Positions 19,387 through 28,272 of a DNA stretch of 64,000 bases are shown piece after piece. Position numbers and translations under genes: made by a program. Within the stretch, counting starts at the first letter, position 1, and the number at the start of each line of letters is the position of its first letter. The notes beneath the pieces are model-generated. The model did not search any database and was not told where the DNA came from. It was given only the letters and a program-made list of their open reading frames with translations. The DNA is from Bacteroidaceae bacterium (GTDB lineage Bacteria > Bacteroidota > Bacteroidia > Bacteroidales > Bacteroidaceae): assembly GCA_017631315.1 (NCBI GenBank), contig JAGBTN010000007.1:62001-126000 (forward strand). The letters run 5' to 3'.

Positions 19387-20051
19387 AATGTCTTAATCCT
19401 TTTTTTCGACCATTCGAACAAAATTCGGGATGCCTCATTAAAATCAACAGACTCTCCATTTTTGTACTTCAAGAAGGTTGCTATTATCGATTGTTCCTCG
19501 GCAGAAGCCACTTGAAGCAATTGGGTTTGATGCTTGATGTAGTTTCCTGTCTGTTTGAAAACGATGGCTTGCACTACAAAAGAGGACGCTTTGTATAATC
19601 CTTTGAGAATCTCCTCGCTCTTTTCGTGTAACATATTGTGGACACATCCGTGATAGATATTGCCGGCACCCATTTTGATGGCTCTATCGATTGCTACTTG
19701 ATCTATTAACGGAAGCAAATCATCCAAACTTCCCTTAACGGGAGTTGTATCGTGATAGAACTGAAAAAGATCGGAAGGTTCCCAATTCAGAATCTCATCC
19801 TTGCCCGACAGAAAGCCACAAATCAGTTCTCTATGTGGCAAGGTATCCAACATATCATTATAGGATTGAATGTCCGAAGCACTGAGTTCGTCCATAATCA
19901 CCACAACATCTATATCACTGGCTTCAGTGGCCTCGCCACGACCATAACTGCCTTGCAAGCCAACAAACCAAGTACGACTCCCGAAAACTTCATTCAATTT
20001 CTGGAGGAAGATATGCATCCAGCCATTTATGTCTATCATATTCTCATTCAT
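19380..20051 (-). CDS. Nucleotidyltransferase-fold protein (aminoglycoside/MNT-like)
   Basis: The GSYGRGEATEASDIDVVV motif has the Pol-beta-type G-S ... D-x-D catalytic signature near residue 40. The C-terminal half is helical and fits a substrate-binding or HEPN-like domain. The ATG at 20051 directly follows the SDR stop; an upstream ATG at 20078 lies inside the SDR gene. No antitoxin-like partner is adjacent, so a toxin-antitoxin role is not supported. A resistance or metabolite-adenylating enzyme is possible. Confidence 0.72.
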   Translation of the reverse strand: MNENMIDINGWMHIFLQKLNEVFGSRTWFVGLQGSYGRGEATEASDIDVVVIMDELSASDIQSYNDMLDTLPHRELICGFLSGKDEILNWEPSDLFQFYHDTTPVKGSLDDLLPLIDQVAIDRAIKMGAGNIYHGCVHNMLHEKSEEILKGLYKASSFVVQAIVFKQTGNYIKHQTQLLQVASAEEQSIIATFLKYKNGESVDFNEASRILFEWSKKRIKTLC

Positions 20052-20052
20052 T

Positions 20053-20766
20053 TTAAACATTCTCCAACTTCCAACCATGATCTCCGTGATAAATCATCTG
20101 CTTGGTCATGCCGCCATCAATACAGATGTTCTCACCCGTAATAAAGCCAGCCTTGTCGCTACAAAGGAACAATACCATATGCGCTATGTCCATCGGATTC
20201 CCAACTCTACCAACAGGTTGCTGAGTGGCATCGGGACCTTCGTAAACATTGTATGCCGTATCAATCCAACCTGGAGAAATGGAGTTCACTCTTGCCCTAC
20301 CCGACAGGCTTACAGCCAATGCGTGAGTAAGTGCTGCTATGCCTCCTTTGGCAGCAGTGTAGCTCTCGGTTTGTGGCTGACTCATACGGTCGCGCGACGA
20401 GGATATATTAATGATAGATGCACCTTCTGATAAATGAGGCATGAAAAGTTTGACTAAATAGAAAGGGGCGGTTACTCCTACACTCAACGCATACTGGAAC
20501 TCCCCGTAGGAACATTCGTCAATCCCTTTCATCAAGGGCAGGGCATTATTGACAATAACATCCACTTTGACATGCTTACTGAGTACATTCGAGGCAAAAT
20601 CCTCGAGCACTTCTTTCCTGGAGATGTCCCCGACGAAATGCTCGCCATGCTGCTTGTCAATCACATAGACTGTGGCTCCCTGCTTACGAAACTCTTCGGT
20701 AATGCATCGGCCAATACCATTGGCGCCACCAGTTACAATAACTATTTTATCCTTGAACATAAGCAT
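20053..20766 (-). CDS. Short-chain dehydrogenase/reductase
   Basis: This 237-residue Rossmann enzyme has the cofactor loop TGGANGIG, NNAL in place of NNAG, the catalytic Ser in NISSSRDR and the Y-x-x-x-K pair in SYTAAKGG. It ends with the typical TGENICIDGGMT. It is the first gene of the four-gene minus-strand operon. The substrate is unknown, but pairing with a zinc dehydrogenase suggests a sequential alcohol/ketone conversion. Confidence 0.88.
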   Translation of the reverse strand: MLMFKDKIVIVTGGANGIGRCITEEFRKQGATVYVIDKQHGEHFVGDISRKEVLEDFASNVLSKHVKVDVIVNNALPLMKGIDECSYGEFQYALSVGVTAPFYLVKLFMPHLSEGASIINISSSRDRMSQPQTESYTAAKGGIAALTHALAVSLSGRARVNSISPGWIDTAYNVYEGPDATQQPVGRVGNPMDIAHMVLFLCSDKAGFITGENICIDGGMTKQMIYHGDHGWKLENV

Positions 20767-20924
20767 CTTATTCTTTTTATCGTCAACATAATTCCCCTCT
20801 TGGTCTTAACGAATGTGTCCGCAAAGCAACAAATCACAGCATACACCTGATTGGGCGTTACTGGTTGCCCATGCTTGCGGATGTGTATCCTCTGGCGGTT
20901 TATCATTTGTAATGCCTGTGGAAC

Positions 20925-21836
20925 CTACCTTTTATTTATCACATAGATTCCTATTGTTGCAAGAAGCGCTGCCAGAAAGTATCTCCAATAGAAAGGTTCG
21001 TGCAGACAAAGACATGAGGAAAGCGCTCCCACCACCGGAATGAGTGAATTGAAGATGGCAACTCTCCCCACAGGATTGCAACTAAGGAGTTTGTTATAGA
21101 GGGTAAAGCCAAGAGTGGAAATACAAATGAGAAGAAAAAGAATGATGGCACCTGTTAACGTAAAAGTAGGAAGAGTGCCATGCATACAAACACCTAAAGC
21201 CATGAGCATTAGGCCGCCGAAAGCAAGGCTGTAGCCTGTTCCGACAAAGACATCTACACGCTTGCTTAACCCGCGTGTCATCAGTCCTGCTATTGCCGAG
21301 CAAAGGGCGTTCAATATGATCATGCCATCGCCAAGAAATGTAAAGGAACCACTTTCTCCTTTTCCGATGTTCAGCGACAGAATTCCTGCAAAGCCAACAA
21401 CACAGCCAACCATCTTTCGTAAAGTGAGTTTGTCTGTCTTAAAGAAAATGCACGCAAACAGCACCAGCATAAACACTCCGAGGGAGTTGAATATGGCTGC
21501 ACGAGAGCCTTGGCTATGCGAAAGGCCTATGTAGAAAAAAGCATAGTGCAAAGTGGTATTAAGCAGAGCAAAAGCAAGGATGTAGAGCCAGTTGCGCGAG
21601 TGTTGTACAGTAAATCTGCGATGCGTACCATGCGCTACACAAAGGACAATCAAGCCAGAGATAGCAAAACGGATGCCGGCAAACAACATTTTGCTACCCG
21701 TCATTTCGGGCGAAATGCCAAACGCGGCAAAGCCCAACTTAATGAGTGGGTAAGCCCATCCCCATGCTATGGCTGCCGTAAGAGCGAAGATGACCACCCA
21801 CGCAGGGCGTTGAAATATGCTAACTGGTTCTTTCAC
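20925..21836 (-). CDS. EamA/DMT-family transporter
   Basis: The 303-residue inner-membrane protein has about ten hydrophobic segments arranged as two EamA repeats. The first starts with AIAWGWAYPLIKLGF and the second with LGDGMIILNALCSAIAGLM. The family exports amino acids, drugs or metabolites; the substrate is unknown. A minus-strand TACTTTTG box at 21894-21901 precedes it, so it is separately transcribed from the operon at 20766. Confidence 0.85.
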   Translation of the reverse strand: MKEPVSIFQRPAWVVIFALTAAIAWGWAYPLIKLGFAAFGISPEMTGSKMLFAGIRFAISGLIVLCVAHGTHRRFTVQHSRNWLYILAFALLNTTLHYAFFYIGLSHSQGSRAAIFNSLGVFMLVLFACIFFKTDKLTLRKMVGCVVGFAGILSLNIGKGESGSFTFLGDGMIILNALCSAIAGLMTRGLSKRVDVFVGTGYSLAFGGLMLMALGVCMHGTLPTFTLTGAIILFLLICISTLGFTLYNKLLSCNPVGRVAIFNSLIPVVGALSSCLCLHEPFYWRYFLAALLATIGIYVINKR

Positions 21837-21893
21837 GTTATATTATTTTCTTTGACACGAATGCGTGCTGATGTTTGTATAACTATTGGTTTG

Positions 21894-21901
21894 CAAAAGT
21901 A
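21894..21901 (-). promoter_or_regulatory. -7 box TACTTTTG of the EamA transporter gene
   Basis: Minus-strand match to TAnnTTTG, 57 bases before the start codon. Confidence 0.5.
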
Positions 21902-22107
21902 CAAATAATAGTTTACATTATAAATAATAGTGAGTGTCTATTTAGGTATTATTGCAGAATACATATGGCAAAGCTCGTCGTTCCCCCTTGCTCACATATG
22001 CTATCAAGATGCCCAATCAAGATAAAATACATTTACATGGTTCAAAAAAATTACGCCATAAATGAAAAAAAAATAACAGTGCAACGCTATAATTGCAAAA
22101 GTTTATA

Positions 22108-22314
22108 TAATTTTGCATCGACAAATAATTACATAGATGATACGGGCTAGAAACAGATTGTCAAAAGGCATATAAGCAGAGACATGGGGTTCGAAAGGAA
22201 ACTCTGTGTCTTTGTGTTTTAATGAGGATGCAACATTGACTGGCCGTTCCTAAAACGGACGAGGTTTCTGCTCAACAGATGACAAGAAGATAAACAAATA
22301 AATTTGAAGATAAT
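22108..22314 (+). promoter_or_regulatory. guaA promoter box and structured leader candidate
   Basis: TAATTTTG (22108-22115) would start a leader of about 190 bases, which is long for this genome. It can close on itself through GGGCTAGAAAC (22144-22154) with GTTTCTGCTC (22264-22273), one base bulged. Inside are CAGAG/CTCTG (22177-22181 with 22202-22206) and CCGTT/AACGG (22244-22248 with 22254-22258). This could be a cis-regulatory RNA or a small ncRNA. I cannot assign it to a known riboswitch class. Confidence 0.4.
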
Positions 22315-23625
22315 ATGAAACAAGACATGATTGTTATTTTGGACTTGGGAAGCCATGAAAACACCGTGGTTGCTCGAGCCATCCGTGCATTGGGTGTATA
22401 CAGCGAAATATATCCGCACGACATTACTGCCGAGGAACTGAAAGCACTGCCAAATGTGAAGGGCATAATCATCAATGGTGGTGAAAACAACATCATCGAT
22501 GGTGTGGCTATTGACGTATTGCCCGAGATTTACGAAGCTGGTGTTCCTGTGATGTCTGCCGGACACGACAAGGCACTCTGCGAGGTGAAATTGCCTCAGT
22601 TCACTAATGATGAGGAGGCCATCAAGGCTGCAGTGAAGGGTTTCGTGTTCGACACATGTAAGGCAGAAGCAAACTGGAACATGAAGAACTTTGTGGCAGA
22701 CCAGATTGAGCTTGTGCGTCGTCAGGTAGGCGACAAGAAGGTGTTGCTGGCATTGTCTGGCGGTGTGGACAGCTCTGTTGTGGCTGCATTGCTGCTCAAG
22801 GCTATTGGCGACAACCTGGTCTGCGTGCATGTGAATCACGGCCTGATGCGTAAAGGCGAATCGGAGAATGTGGTCGAGGTGTTCCGCAACCAGCTTTGCG
22901 CGAACTTGGTGTATGTAGATGCCACAGACCGTTTCCTTGGTTTGCTCGAAGGCGTTGCCGACCCCGAACAGAAGCGCAAGATTATCGGCGGAGAATTTAT
23001 CCGTGTGTTTGAGGAAGAAGCACGCAAGTTGGCCGGCGGCATCGACTTCCTGGGCCAGGGCACCATTTATCCCGACATCGTGGAGAGTGGCACAAAGACT
23101 GCCAAGTGCGTAAAGAGCCACCACAATGTAGGTGGTCTGCCCGAGGATCTGCAGTTCGAACTCGTTGAGCCTTTGAAGCAACTCTTCAAGGATGAGGTTC
23201 GTGCTTGTGGTGTTGAGCTTGGCTTGCCCTACGAGATGGTTTACCGTCAGCCGTTCCCAGGTCCTGGTTTGGGTGTACGTTGCTTGGGTGCAATCACACG
23301 CGACCGTCTGGAAGCACTGCGCGAGAGCGATGCCATTTTGCGCGAAGAGTTTGCCCTTGCCGAACTGGACAAGAAGGTATGGCAGTACTTCACCGTGGTG
23401 CCCGACTTCAAGAGCGTAGGTGTGAAGGACAATGCCCGCAGTTACGACTGGCCGGTTATCATTCGTGCCGTGAACACCATCGACGCCATGACTGCCACCA
23501 TCGAGCAGATTGAATGGCCCATCCTGCTGAAGATTACAGACCGTATCCTCAAGGAGGTGCCCGGTGTGAACCGTGTTTGCTACGACATGTCGCCGAAGCC
23601 AAGCGCAACAATCGAATGGGAATAA
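22315..23625 (+). CDS. guaA: GMP synthase with degenerate, shortened glutaminase domain
   Basis: GMP synthase aminates XMP. The ATP-pyrophosphatase loop LALSGGVDSS (146-154) and the dimerisation domain (PGPGLGVRCLGAI ... KPSATIEWE) are intact. The N-terminal amidotransferase part is only about 115 residues, against about 200 in standard GuaA. It reads VPVMSAGHDKA where the catalytic Cys motif GICYG should be, and the His-x-Glu end of the triad is absent. The protein is therefore 436 residues and probably uses free ammonia or a separate glutaminase. A strong terminator follows it. Confidence 0.93.
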   Translation: MKQDMIVILDLGSHENTVVARAIRALGVYSEIYPHDITAEELKALPNVKGIIINGGENNIIDGVAIDVLPEIYEAGVPVMSAGHDKALCEVKLPQFTNDEEAIKAAVKGFVFDTCKAEANWNMKNFVADQIELVRRQVGDKKVLLALSGGVDSSVVAALLLKAIGDNLVCVHVNHGLMRKGESENVVEVFRNQLCANLVYVDATDRFLGLLEGVADPEQKRKIIGGEFIRVFEEEARKLAGGIDFLGQGTIYPDIVESGTKTAKCVKSHHNVGGLPEDLQFELVEPLKQLFKDEVRACGVELGLPYEMVYRQPFPGPGLGVRCLGAITRDRLEALRESDAILREEFALAELDKKVWQYFTVVPDFKSVGVKDNARSYDWPVIIRAVNTIDAMTATIEQIEWPILLKITDRILKEVPGVNRVCYDMSPKPSATIEWE

Positions 23626-23642
23626 TCTATTGATTACTATAG

Positions 23643-23679
23643 AAATGCCCCTGGCCGATAGTGGTTGGGGGCATTTTTT
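23643..23679 (+). terminator. Terminator of guaA
   Basis: AAATGCCCC pairs with GGGGCATTT and is followed by a T run. Confidence 0.85.
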
Positions 23680-23748
23680 GTGGCAAAGCCGATGAGGGGG
23701 CTTGCCAGATGTGAGATGCATTATGGAATGTTCGCCGAAAAAAGGGAG

Positions 23749-24321
23749 TCAGCGGGGCTTTATTCTTTGTAGATGGTGCATCTGATGGTTGAAGAAGATG
23801 CGTTCGCCGACGTGGGTGAAGCCTTGCGAGAGGTATAGTCTTTCTGCATTGGGGTTTTCGGCATCGACTATCAGGCCTACGCGTTCTGCTCCTTCGGAAA
23901 AGGCGCGTTGGCAAAAGGCATCGATGAGTTTGCGTCCTATGCCAAGCCGTTGGTATTGGGGCGCGACGGACAATGAGTCGAGATAGTGCTCTCCGGCTTC
24001 GGTTTCGTCGGCTATGTCCGGCACACGCCCTACTCTGTTCCGCAACACGGCGAAGGTCCCTTCGCGCAATTCTGCCAGTCTGGCTCCGTCGTAGCCTACG
24101 ACACTCCCCACCACTCTACCCTCGTACTCGGCCACGATGGCATGCCGCCAACTGTATTGTGTGCCTTCTGCTTGGGAAATCTCGGTCAGGACGCTGAGGT
24201 AATCCTTGCCGCAATAGTTGTTCAGTGCCACTTCGTCGCCTATGGCTTCGGCAACGGTTCGGGCTATGGCGGCAGCGTCTTCTATGCAGGCTGGACGGAT
24301 GATGATTTGGGGGTTATTCAT
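23749..24321 (-). CDS. GNAT-family N-acetyltransferase
   Basis: From the ATG at 24321 the protein is 190 residues. The acetyl-CoA loop is SVAPQYQRLGIGRKLI, and AERLYLSQGFTHVGER is the C-terminal motif B. It begins with IIIRPACIEDAAAIAR, typical of family members. An in-frame ATG at 24351 would start inside a spacer that runs into the repeat element and is less likely. The substrate is unknown. Confidence 0.85.
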   Translation of the reverse strand: MNNPQIIIRPACIEDAAAIARTVAEAIGDEVALNNYCGKDYLSVLTEISQAEGTQYSWRHAIVAEYEGRVVGSVVGYDGARLAELREGTFAVLRNRVGRVPDIADETEAGEHYLDSLSVAPQYQRLGIGRKLIDAFCQRAFSEGAERVGLIVDAENPNAERLYLSQGFTHVGERIFFNHQMHHLQRIKPR

Positions 24322-24353
24322 GTTGATAAACAGGGGCTTAATGGGCGTCATTT

Positions 24354-24441
24354 GGAAAGGTTAACCCTTCTGCACGAAAAGGTTAACCTATTTGGATGGA
24401 AAGGTTAACCATTCTTGCAATAATGGTTAACCTGTTTTTTC
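24354..24441. repeat. 88-bp element of four 22-bp units, array 4 (type A)
   Basis: GGTTAACC occurs at 24359, 24381, 24403 and 24425, exactly 22 bases apart each time. Units are 24354-24375, 24376-24397, 24398-24419 and 24420-24441. Outside the core the units differ. The element lies between two minus-strand genes. Confidence 0.92.
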
Positions 24442-24527
24442 GATAAGGTACAGCCTTCTTTTCTGAGGACTGCATGGAGTTGTCTGACACGGTGCATGAG
24501 GAGACCTCCGTCAGCCTTCGGCAGAGG

Positions 24528-27500
24528 CTATTTACTCACTCTTACGAGTCGCTTCTTGCCGTTGACGATGTAGATGCCGGTCTGGGTGATGGTGTCCAGA
24601 CGAGTGCCGCTGAGTGTGTAGATGGTCATCGTTCCGTTTATCTCCTCGGGTAGCATGGTTATGCCATCCTCGTCGGTATATACGGTGACGGTAACGGTGG
24701 CCTGCTTGTTGCTGCTGTCTGTCGATTTGGCCGTAATGGTGGCTGTGCCGGCAGCCACTGCCGAAACAATGCCATCGGCGACGGTGGCAACGCTTACATC
24801 CGAGCTCAACCAGTTCAGTTCCTTCACGGTAGCCGTCTCCGGCAAGATGGTAACAGAGAGTGTTGTATCGTTGCCTGCAACCATTTCTATGTTGTTCGGC
24901 TCGAGCAGGATGGACGTCACATAGGTTTTTGCCAAAGTGACATCGTAGCCGGCATCTTCGCCTCGAGCCATTACGCCATCGGCTGCAACAAAGAATTGGT
25001 TCTTTATCTCGTACGTTCCGCCTGCGAAGTCATTCCCGCCGACAAGCGTAAAGGTGAGAGCTGTGCCGGTAGTCGACACAAGATTCTCGTTGTTTGTCGC
25101 CAAAACCATCAAACGGACGCCATTCTCACGAGGAAGAACATAGGCTACATGGGCAGACGAATTGACCTTCGTGCCGAAAGCCACACTGCCTTCCTTCACA
25201 GAAAGTCCTTCGGAGAGGACGATGTCGGTCTCGTAGGCAGTAGCCCGACGACTCATATTGACCCATACAGTCACCTTGCGAGTGCCGCCGGCCTTAACAG
25301 AAGCATTGCTCGAATAAAGTTCCGCCGTGAACGGCTCGTTGCCAAGAGGTGTGCCGGAAACCATGCGACGAATGGTGACAACATCCGCCACGTCGATATT
25401 ACCGTCCAGGTTGGCATCGGCATTTATCTCGTAGAAGTCCTCCGGCATCTCCCCTATCAAATAAGACGTCAGCAAAACAGCATCGCCCTCGTCCAAGACA
25501 TTGTTGCCGTTGACGTCGCCCGCCAAATGGCTGATGTTGTAATATGTACCATCGTCGGCCTTGAGAACTACTGAATGGGTGGCATCGAAAATCGGGTGCG
25601 TGTCCTCACCTATCGTTTGATACCAAATGGGCTCCATAACCTTGCCATTGTTGAGCAAGTAGCAGAGTTTACCGCTGGCTGCATCGTCTGCCGTAATGCG
25701 GTTTACCTGTGTAGTAGAAGAACTGTAACAGTTCAGCACCGTTGCACTGCCACGATAGAAATCGTTGCGGTAACTATAGCCCTGAACGGTACCGATATTG
25801 TAGCAGTTCTGCAATTCGGAATTAGTGCCAACCCAGCCACTGATGGCAGCACTCTCACTGCCACCAACGATGTCGGCTGCATTATAACAATCGGAAATGA
25901 CAAAGGAACAGGTAGAACCCCTGTTATAACCAATGATGCCTGCAGCATTGACACCGGAAGCATTCACCGGGGCTTCGTTGCCCACACAAGAGAAAGTCAC
26001 TCTGCCGGCACCGGTAGAACCACCCGCAAGAGCCACATAATTGGCTCCGCTGATAGAGCAAGAACTGTCCAAAATAAGGTTACTGATGTTCGCTCCGCCA
26101 CTGACTACACCAAACAAGCCCGTATAATCACCACCGGAAATATGTAGATTCTTGATGCGATGACCCTGTCCGTCGAAACGACCTTTGAAGGAACATGAAC
26201 TCGTACCAATTGGCTTGAATTTAGAACTGTAGCCCTCCATGTCGATGTCAGCCTCAAGGAAAGCCTTAACATGTTGCGCTCCGGCATTGACATCCCTGCT
26301 GAAAGCAATAAGCTGGTCGGGCGTAGAGATGTAATATGTTGAGTCGGAATAAATGACGTCCGGCTGAACATCAAGAATATCGTCTATCCATGCCAAACGC
26401 GACGGAATGTAATTCCTAATTACATCCACCTCCGCTTTGTAAGACCCCAAAGCCGATACGTTCTGATGTACCGTTTGATTCAAAATCGGCCAACGGATGA
26501 AATTAAGTCGCTGCGAAGCATCCAACTCCCGAGCCATACTGTCCACATAGGCCAAAAGCGTCTTCTCGTCGAGCAAACCCATCTTGCGATTGTCCAGCCA
26601 CATTTGCTTGAGTTGCTGATAAGTAGCATTGTCGCCAATAAGTCGATTGACAAAATTTTTCATATTGCCGGCACTGCTTCCATCACGATATGCCCAATCC
26701 CGACGAGAATTGACAGGATAGATACGATTATCGTTGTCGAAAGCCAAGTCGAAATCCCAACAAGGAGCCACATGGAACTGATTCTCTTCACGGTCCTTAT
26801 ACATATAAGTGCTCCAATATGTATCCATGTTACCCGAAAACTCACCTGTAATAAAGTGCTTGAGGAATGACTCCACATCAAGATATTTGCGGTAACCATT
26901 CACCGGATCCGTATAGTTGGTGGAGTAAACAGACGACTCCATAAGGTTGAAATAATTCCTTATGTAGTTCTGCTGCTGTGTGGTTATTTCATCATCACCA
27001 GGGAATTTGATAGTTACAGGAATACCACGATTACTTTGGAACCAACTGGATTCCTCGTTGGCATATGCATCAATCTCAACAAGATAGCCACCCGTAACCA
27101 TAGGGTCCTCGTTGTCAAATTCAGTCATCTCCACTATGGGAACACGCGCCTTGTCAATCGTAATTTGGTCACACAACTGATAACAGCCCTTATACTCACC
27201 GTTCAGAATAACATCTACCGGCTGACACCATGGCGTATAGACTGCTCCCAATCGTTTGTTAACCTCAAAAGCCAGACAATTTCGCATCAAGGTCTTATCG
27301 CCATAGTTGTTGATGAGCGTCCACTTCTTTGCCTTAGCCGGGCTTTCCTGCTGCGACCCCTTAAGCATATGGTGGCTCTTTCCGTCGGCAAACTTAATGC
27401 GCAAAGGCTTCTTTGGGAAATTCCACGACGCATTTCCTCTGCCACGAGCCGTAATGGGATACTCTTGTATGCGAGTTCCGCCATCATAAGTAATCGTAAT

Positions 27501-28112
27501 ATTGGAAGGCATCTCGGTCACTTTGTCCTGCGGATCCGTACCAGCATAAGTATGAATGCTGACAGTAGGCAAATTGGTTACCTGATACCAACGAGAGTCA
27601 TCACCTGCACCCTCGTAACCATAAAACTCAAGTTCTGCAATGTTACATCTGGCATCGTTTGGGCCAACATAACGCACATAGCGGAAACCTCTTGAGACAG
27701 GAACATCTGCATAAGACATCTCCTTCACAATTCCCTGCTCCGGAATAAGGTAAAGTGGAACTGCATCCAAGAAGTCGGGGCTGTTACTACCTTCAAAAAC
27801 ACCAAGCAGAACACGCTGAGCATGTCTCTCACGAGGGCTCCATCCCACTTTTGTTATAACATGTGCCTTGCCCAAATCAAGCCCGACCCAAGTACGGGAG
27901 CGGTCCATTGATGCATAGAAAGTAGAGAAGTTTCCGTCAAAAGCACAGGAGGGAGTATTAACCGTTGCGCTCGACTGATTGGTACCATAGTCAACATTGG
28001 GCGAACCGATGGGGGAGCCTGTAAGTTTTACCGATGCTGGCACGTCCTGAGCATAAGCAATACTACATGACGCAACTATAAATAAAAGAAAAATGAATAA
28101 ACCTTTTTTCAT
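24528..28112 (-). CDS. Large secreted CotH-like protein with discoidin-like, GLUG, dockerin, cohesin-like, Big and T9SS tail domains
   Basis: The protein is 1194 residues. A signal peptide (LFIFLLFIVASCSIAYA) is followed by an F5/8-type-C-like domain (~30-168). A CotH kinase-like domain (~185-600) has RGRGNASW and the D-x-D site CWDFDLAFDND near 450. GLUG-type repeats (~637-785) follow. Next is a dockerin-like pair of calcium loops (DVNGNNVLDEGDA and DANLDGNIDVADV, ~864-920). A cohesin-like beta domain (~925-1065), a Big_2 domain (~1066-1147) and a T9SS tail (YTLSGTRLD ... VNGKKRLVRVSK) complete it. It is probably exported to the surface. CotH proteins phosphorylate protein serines; the target here is unknown. 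Confidence 0.85.
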   Translation of the reverse strand: MKKGLFIFLLFIVASCSIAYAQDVPASVKLTGSPIGSPNVDYGTNQSSATVNTPSCAFDGNFSTFYASMDRSRTWVGLDLGKAHVITKVGWSPRERHAQRVLLGVFEGSNSPDFLDAVPLYLIPEQGIVKEMSYADVPVSRGFRYVRYVGPNDARCNIAELEFYGYEGAGDDSRWYQVTNLPTVSIHTYAGTDPQDKVTEMPSNITITYDGGTRIQEYPITARGRGNASWNFPKKPLRIKFADGKSHHMLKGSQQESPAKAKKWTLINNYGDKTLMRNCLAFEVNKRLGAVYTPWCQPVDVILNGEYKGCYQLCDQITIDKARVPIVEMTEFDNEDPMVTGGYLVEIDAYANEESSWFQSNRGIPVTIKFPGDDEITTQQQNYIRNYFNLMESSVYSTNYTDPVNGYRKYLDVESFLKHFITGEFSGNMDTYWSTYMYKDREENQFHVAPCWDFDLAFDNDNRIYPVNSRRDWAYRDGSSAGNMKNFVNRLIGDNATYQQLKQMWLDNRKMGLLDEKTLLAYVDSMARELDASQRLNFIRWPILNQTVHQNVSALGSYKAEVDVIRNYIPSRLAWIDDILDVQPDVIYSDSTYYISTPDQLIAFSRDVNAGAQHVKAFLEADIDMEGYSSKFKPIGTSSCSFKGRFDGQGHRIKNLHISGGDYTGLFGVVSGGANISNLILDSSCSISGANYVALAGGSTGAGRVTFSCVGNEAPVNASGVNAAGIIGYNRGSTCSFVISDCYNAADIVGGSESAAISGWVGTNSELQNCYNIGTVQGYSYRNDFYRGSATVLNCYSSSTTQVNRITADDAASGKLCYLLNNGKVMEPIWYQTIGEDTHPIFDATHSVVLKADDGTYYNISHLAGDVNGNNVLDEGDAVLLTSYLIGEMPEDFYEINADANLDGNIDVADVVTIRRMVSGTPLGNEPFTAELYSSNASVKAGGTRKVTVWVNMSRRATAYETDIVLSEGLSVKEGSVAFGTKVNSSAHVAYVLPRENGVRLMVLATNNENLVSTTGTALTFTLVGGNDFAGGTYEIKNQFFVAADGVMARGEDAGYDVTLAKTYVTSILLEPNNIEMVAGNDTTLSVTILPETATVKELNWLSSDVSVATVADGIVSAVAAGTATITAKSTDSSNKQATVTVTVYTDEDGITMLPEEINGTMTIYTLSGTRLDTITQTGIYIVNGKKRLVRVSK

Positions 28113-28244
28113 TTCGAATCGTATTTAGTGTACAAAAATACTGCAATTAAAACACATTTGCAAGATAACAGTTACATTTTAAATGCTTTTTGCAATTAAA
28201 GTATAAATGTCTGACTTTTTTTACATTAATTGTAAGAAATAACT

Positions 28245-28252
28245 TAACTTTG
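28245..28252 (+). promoter_or_regulatory. -7 box TAACTTTG before the DUF5005-like gene
   Basis: Consensus match 20 bases before the start at 28273. It probably drives the three-gene run to 31316. Confidence 0.55.
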
Positions 28253-28272
28253 TACGAAATAAATCAAAAACC

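Noticed and set aside
19380..20051. MNT/HEPN toxin-antitoxin pair
   Set aside because: No separate HEPN partner gene is adjacent; the neighbours are dehydrogenases.
22219..23721. 500-codon open frame antisense to guaA
   Set aside because: It lies wholly opposite a fully conserved gene, has no domain and arises from the codon bias of guaA.
24354..24441. CRISPR array
   Set aside because: The 22-base units have short cores and no constant 30-base repeats or spacers, always number four, and no cas genes are present.
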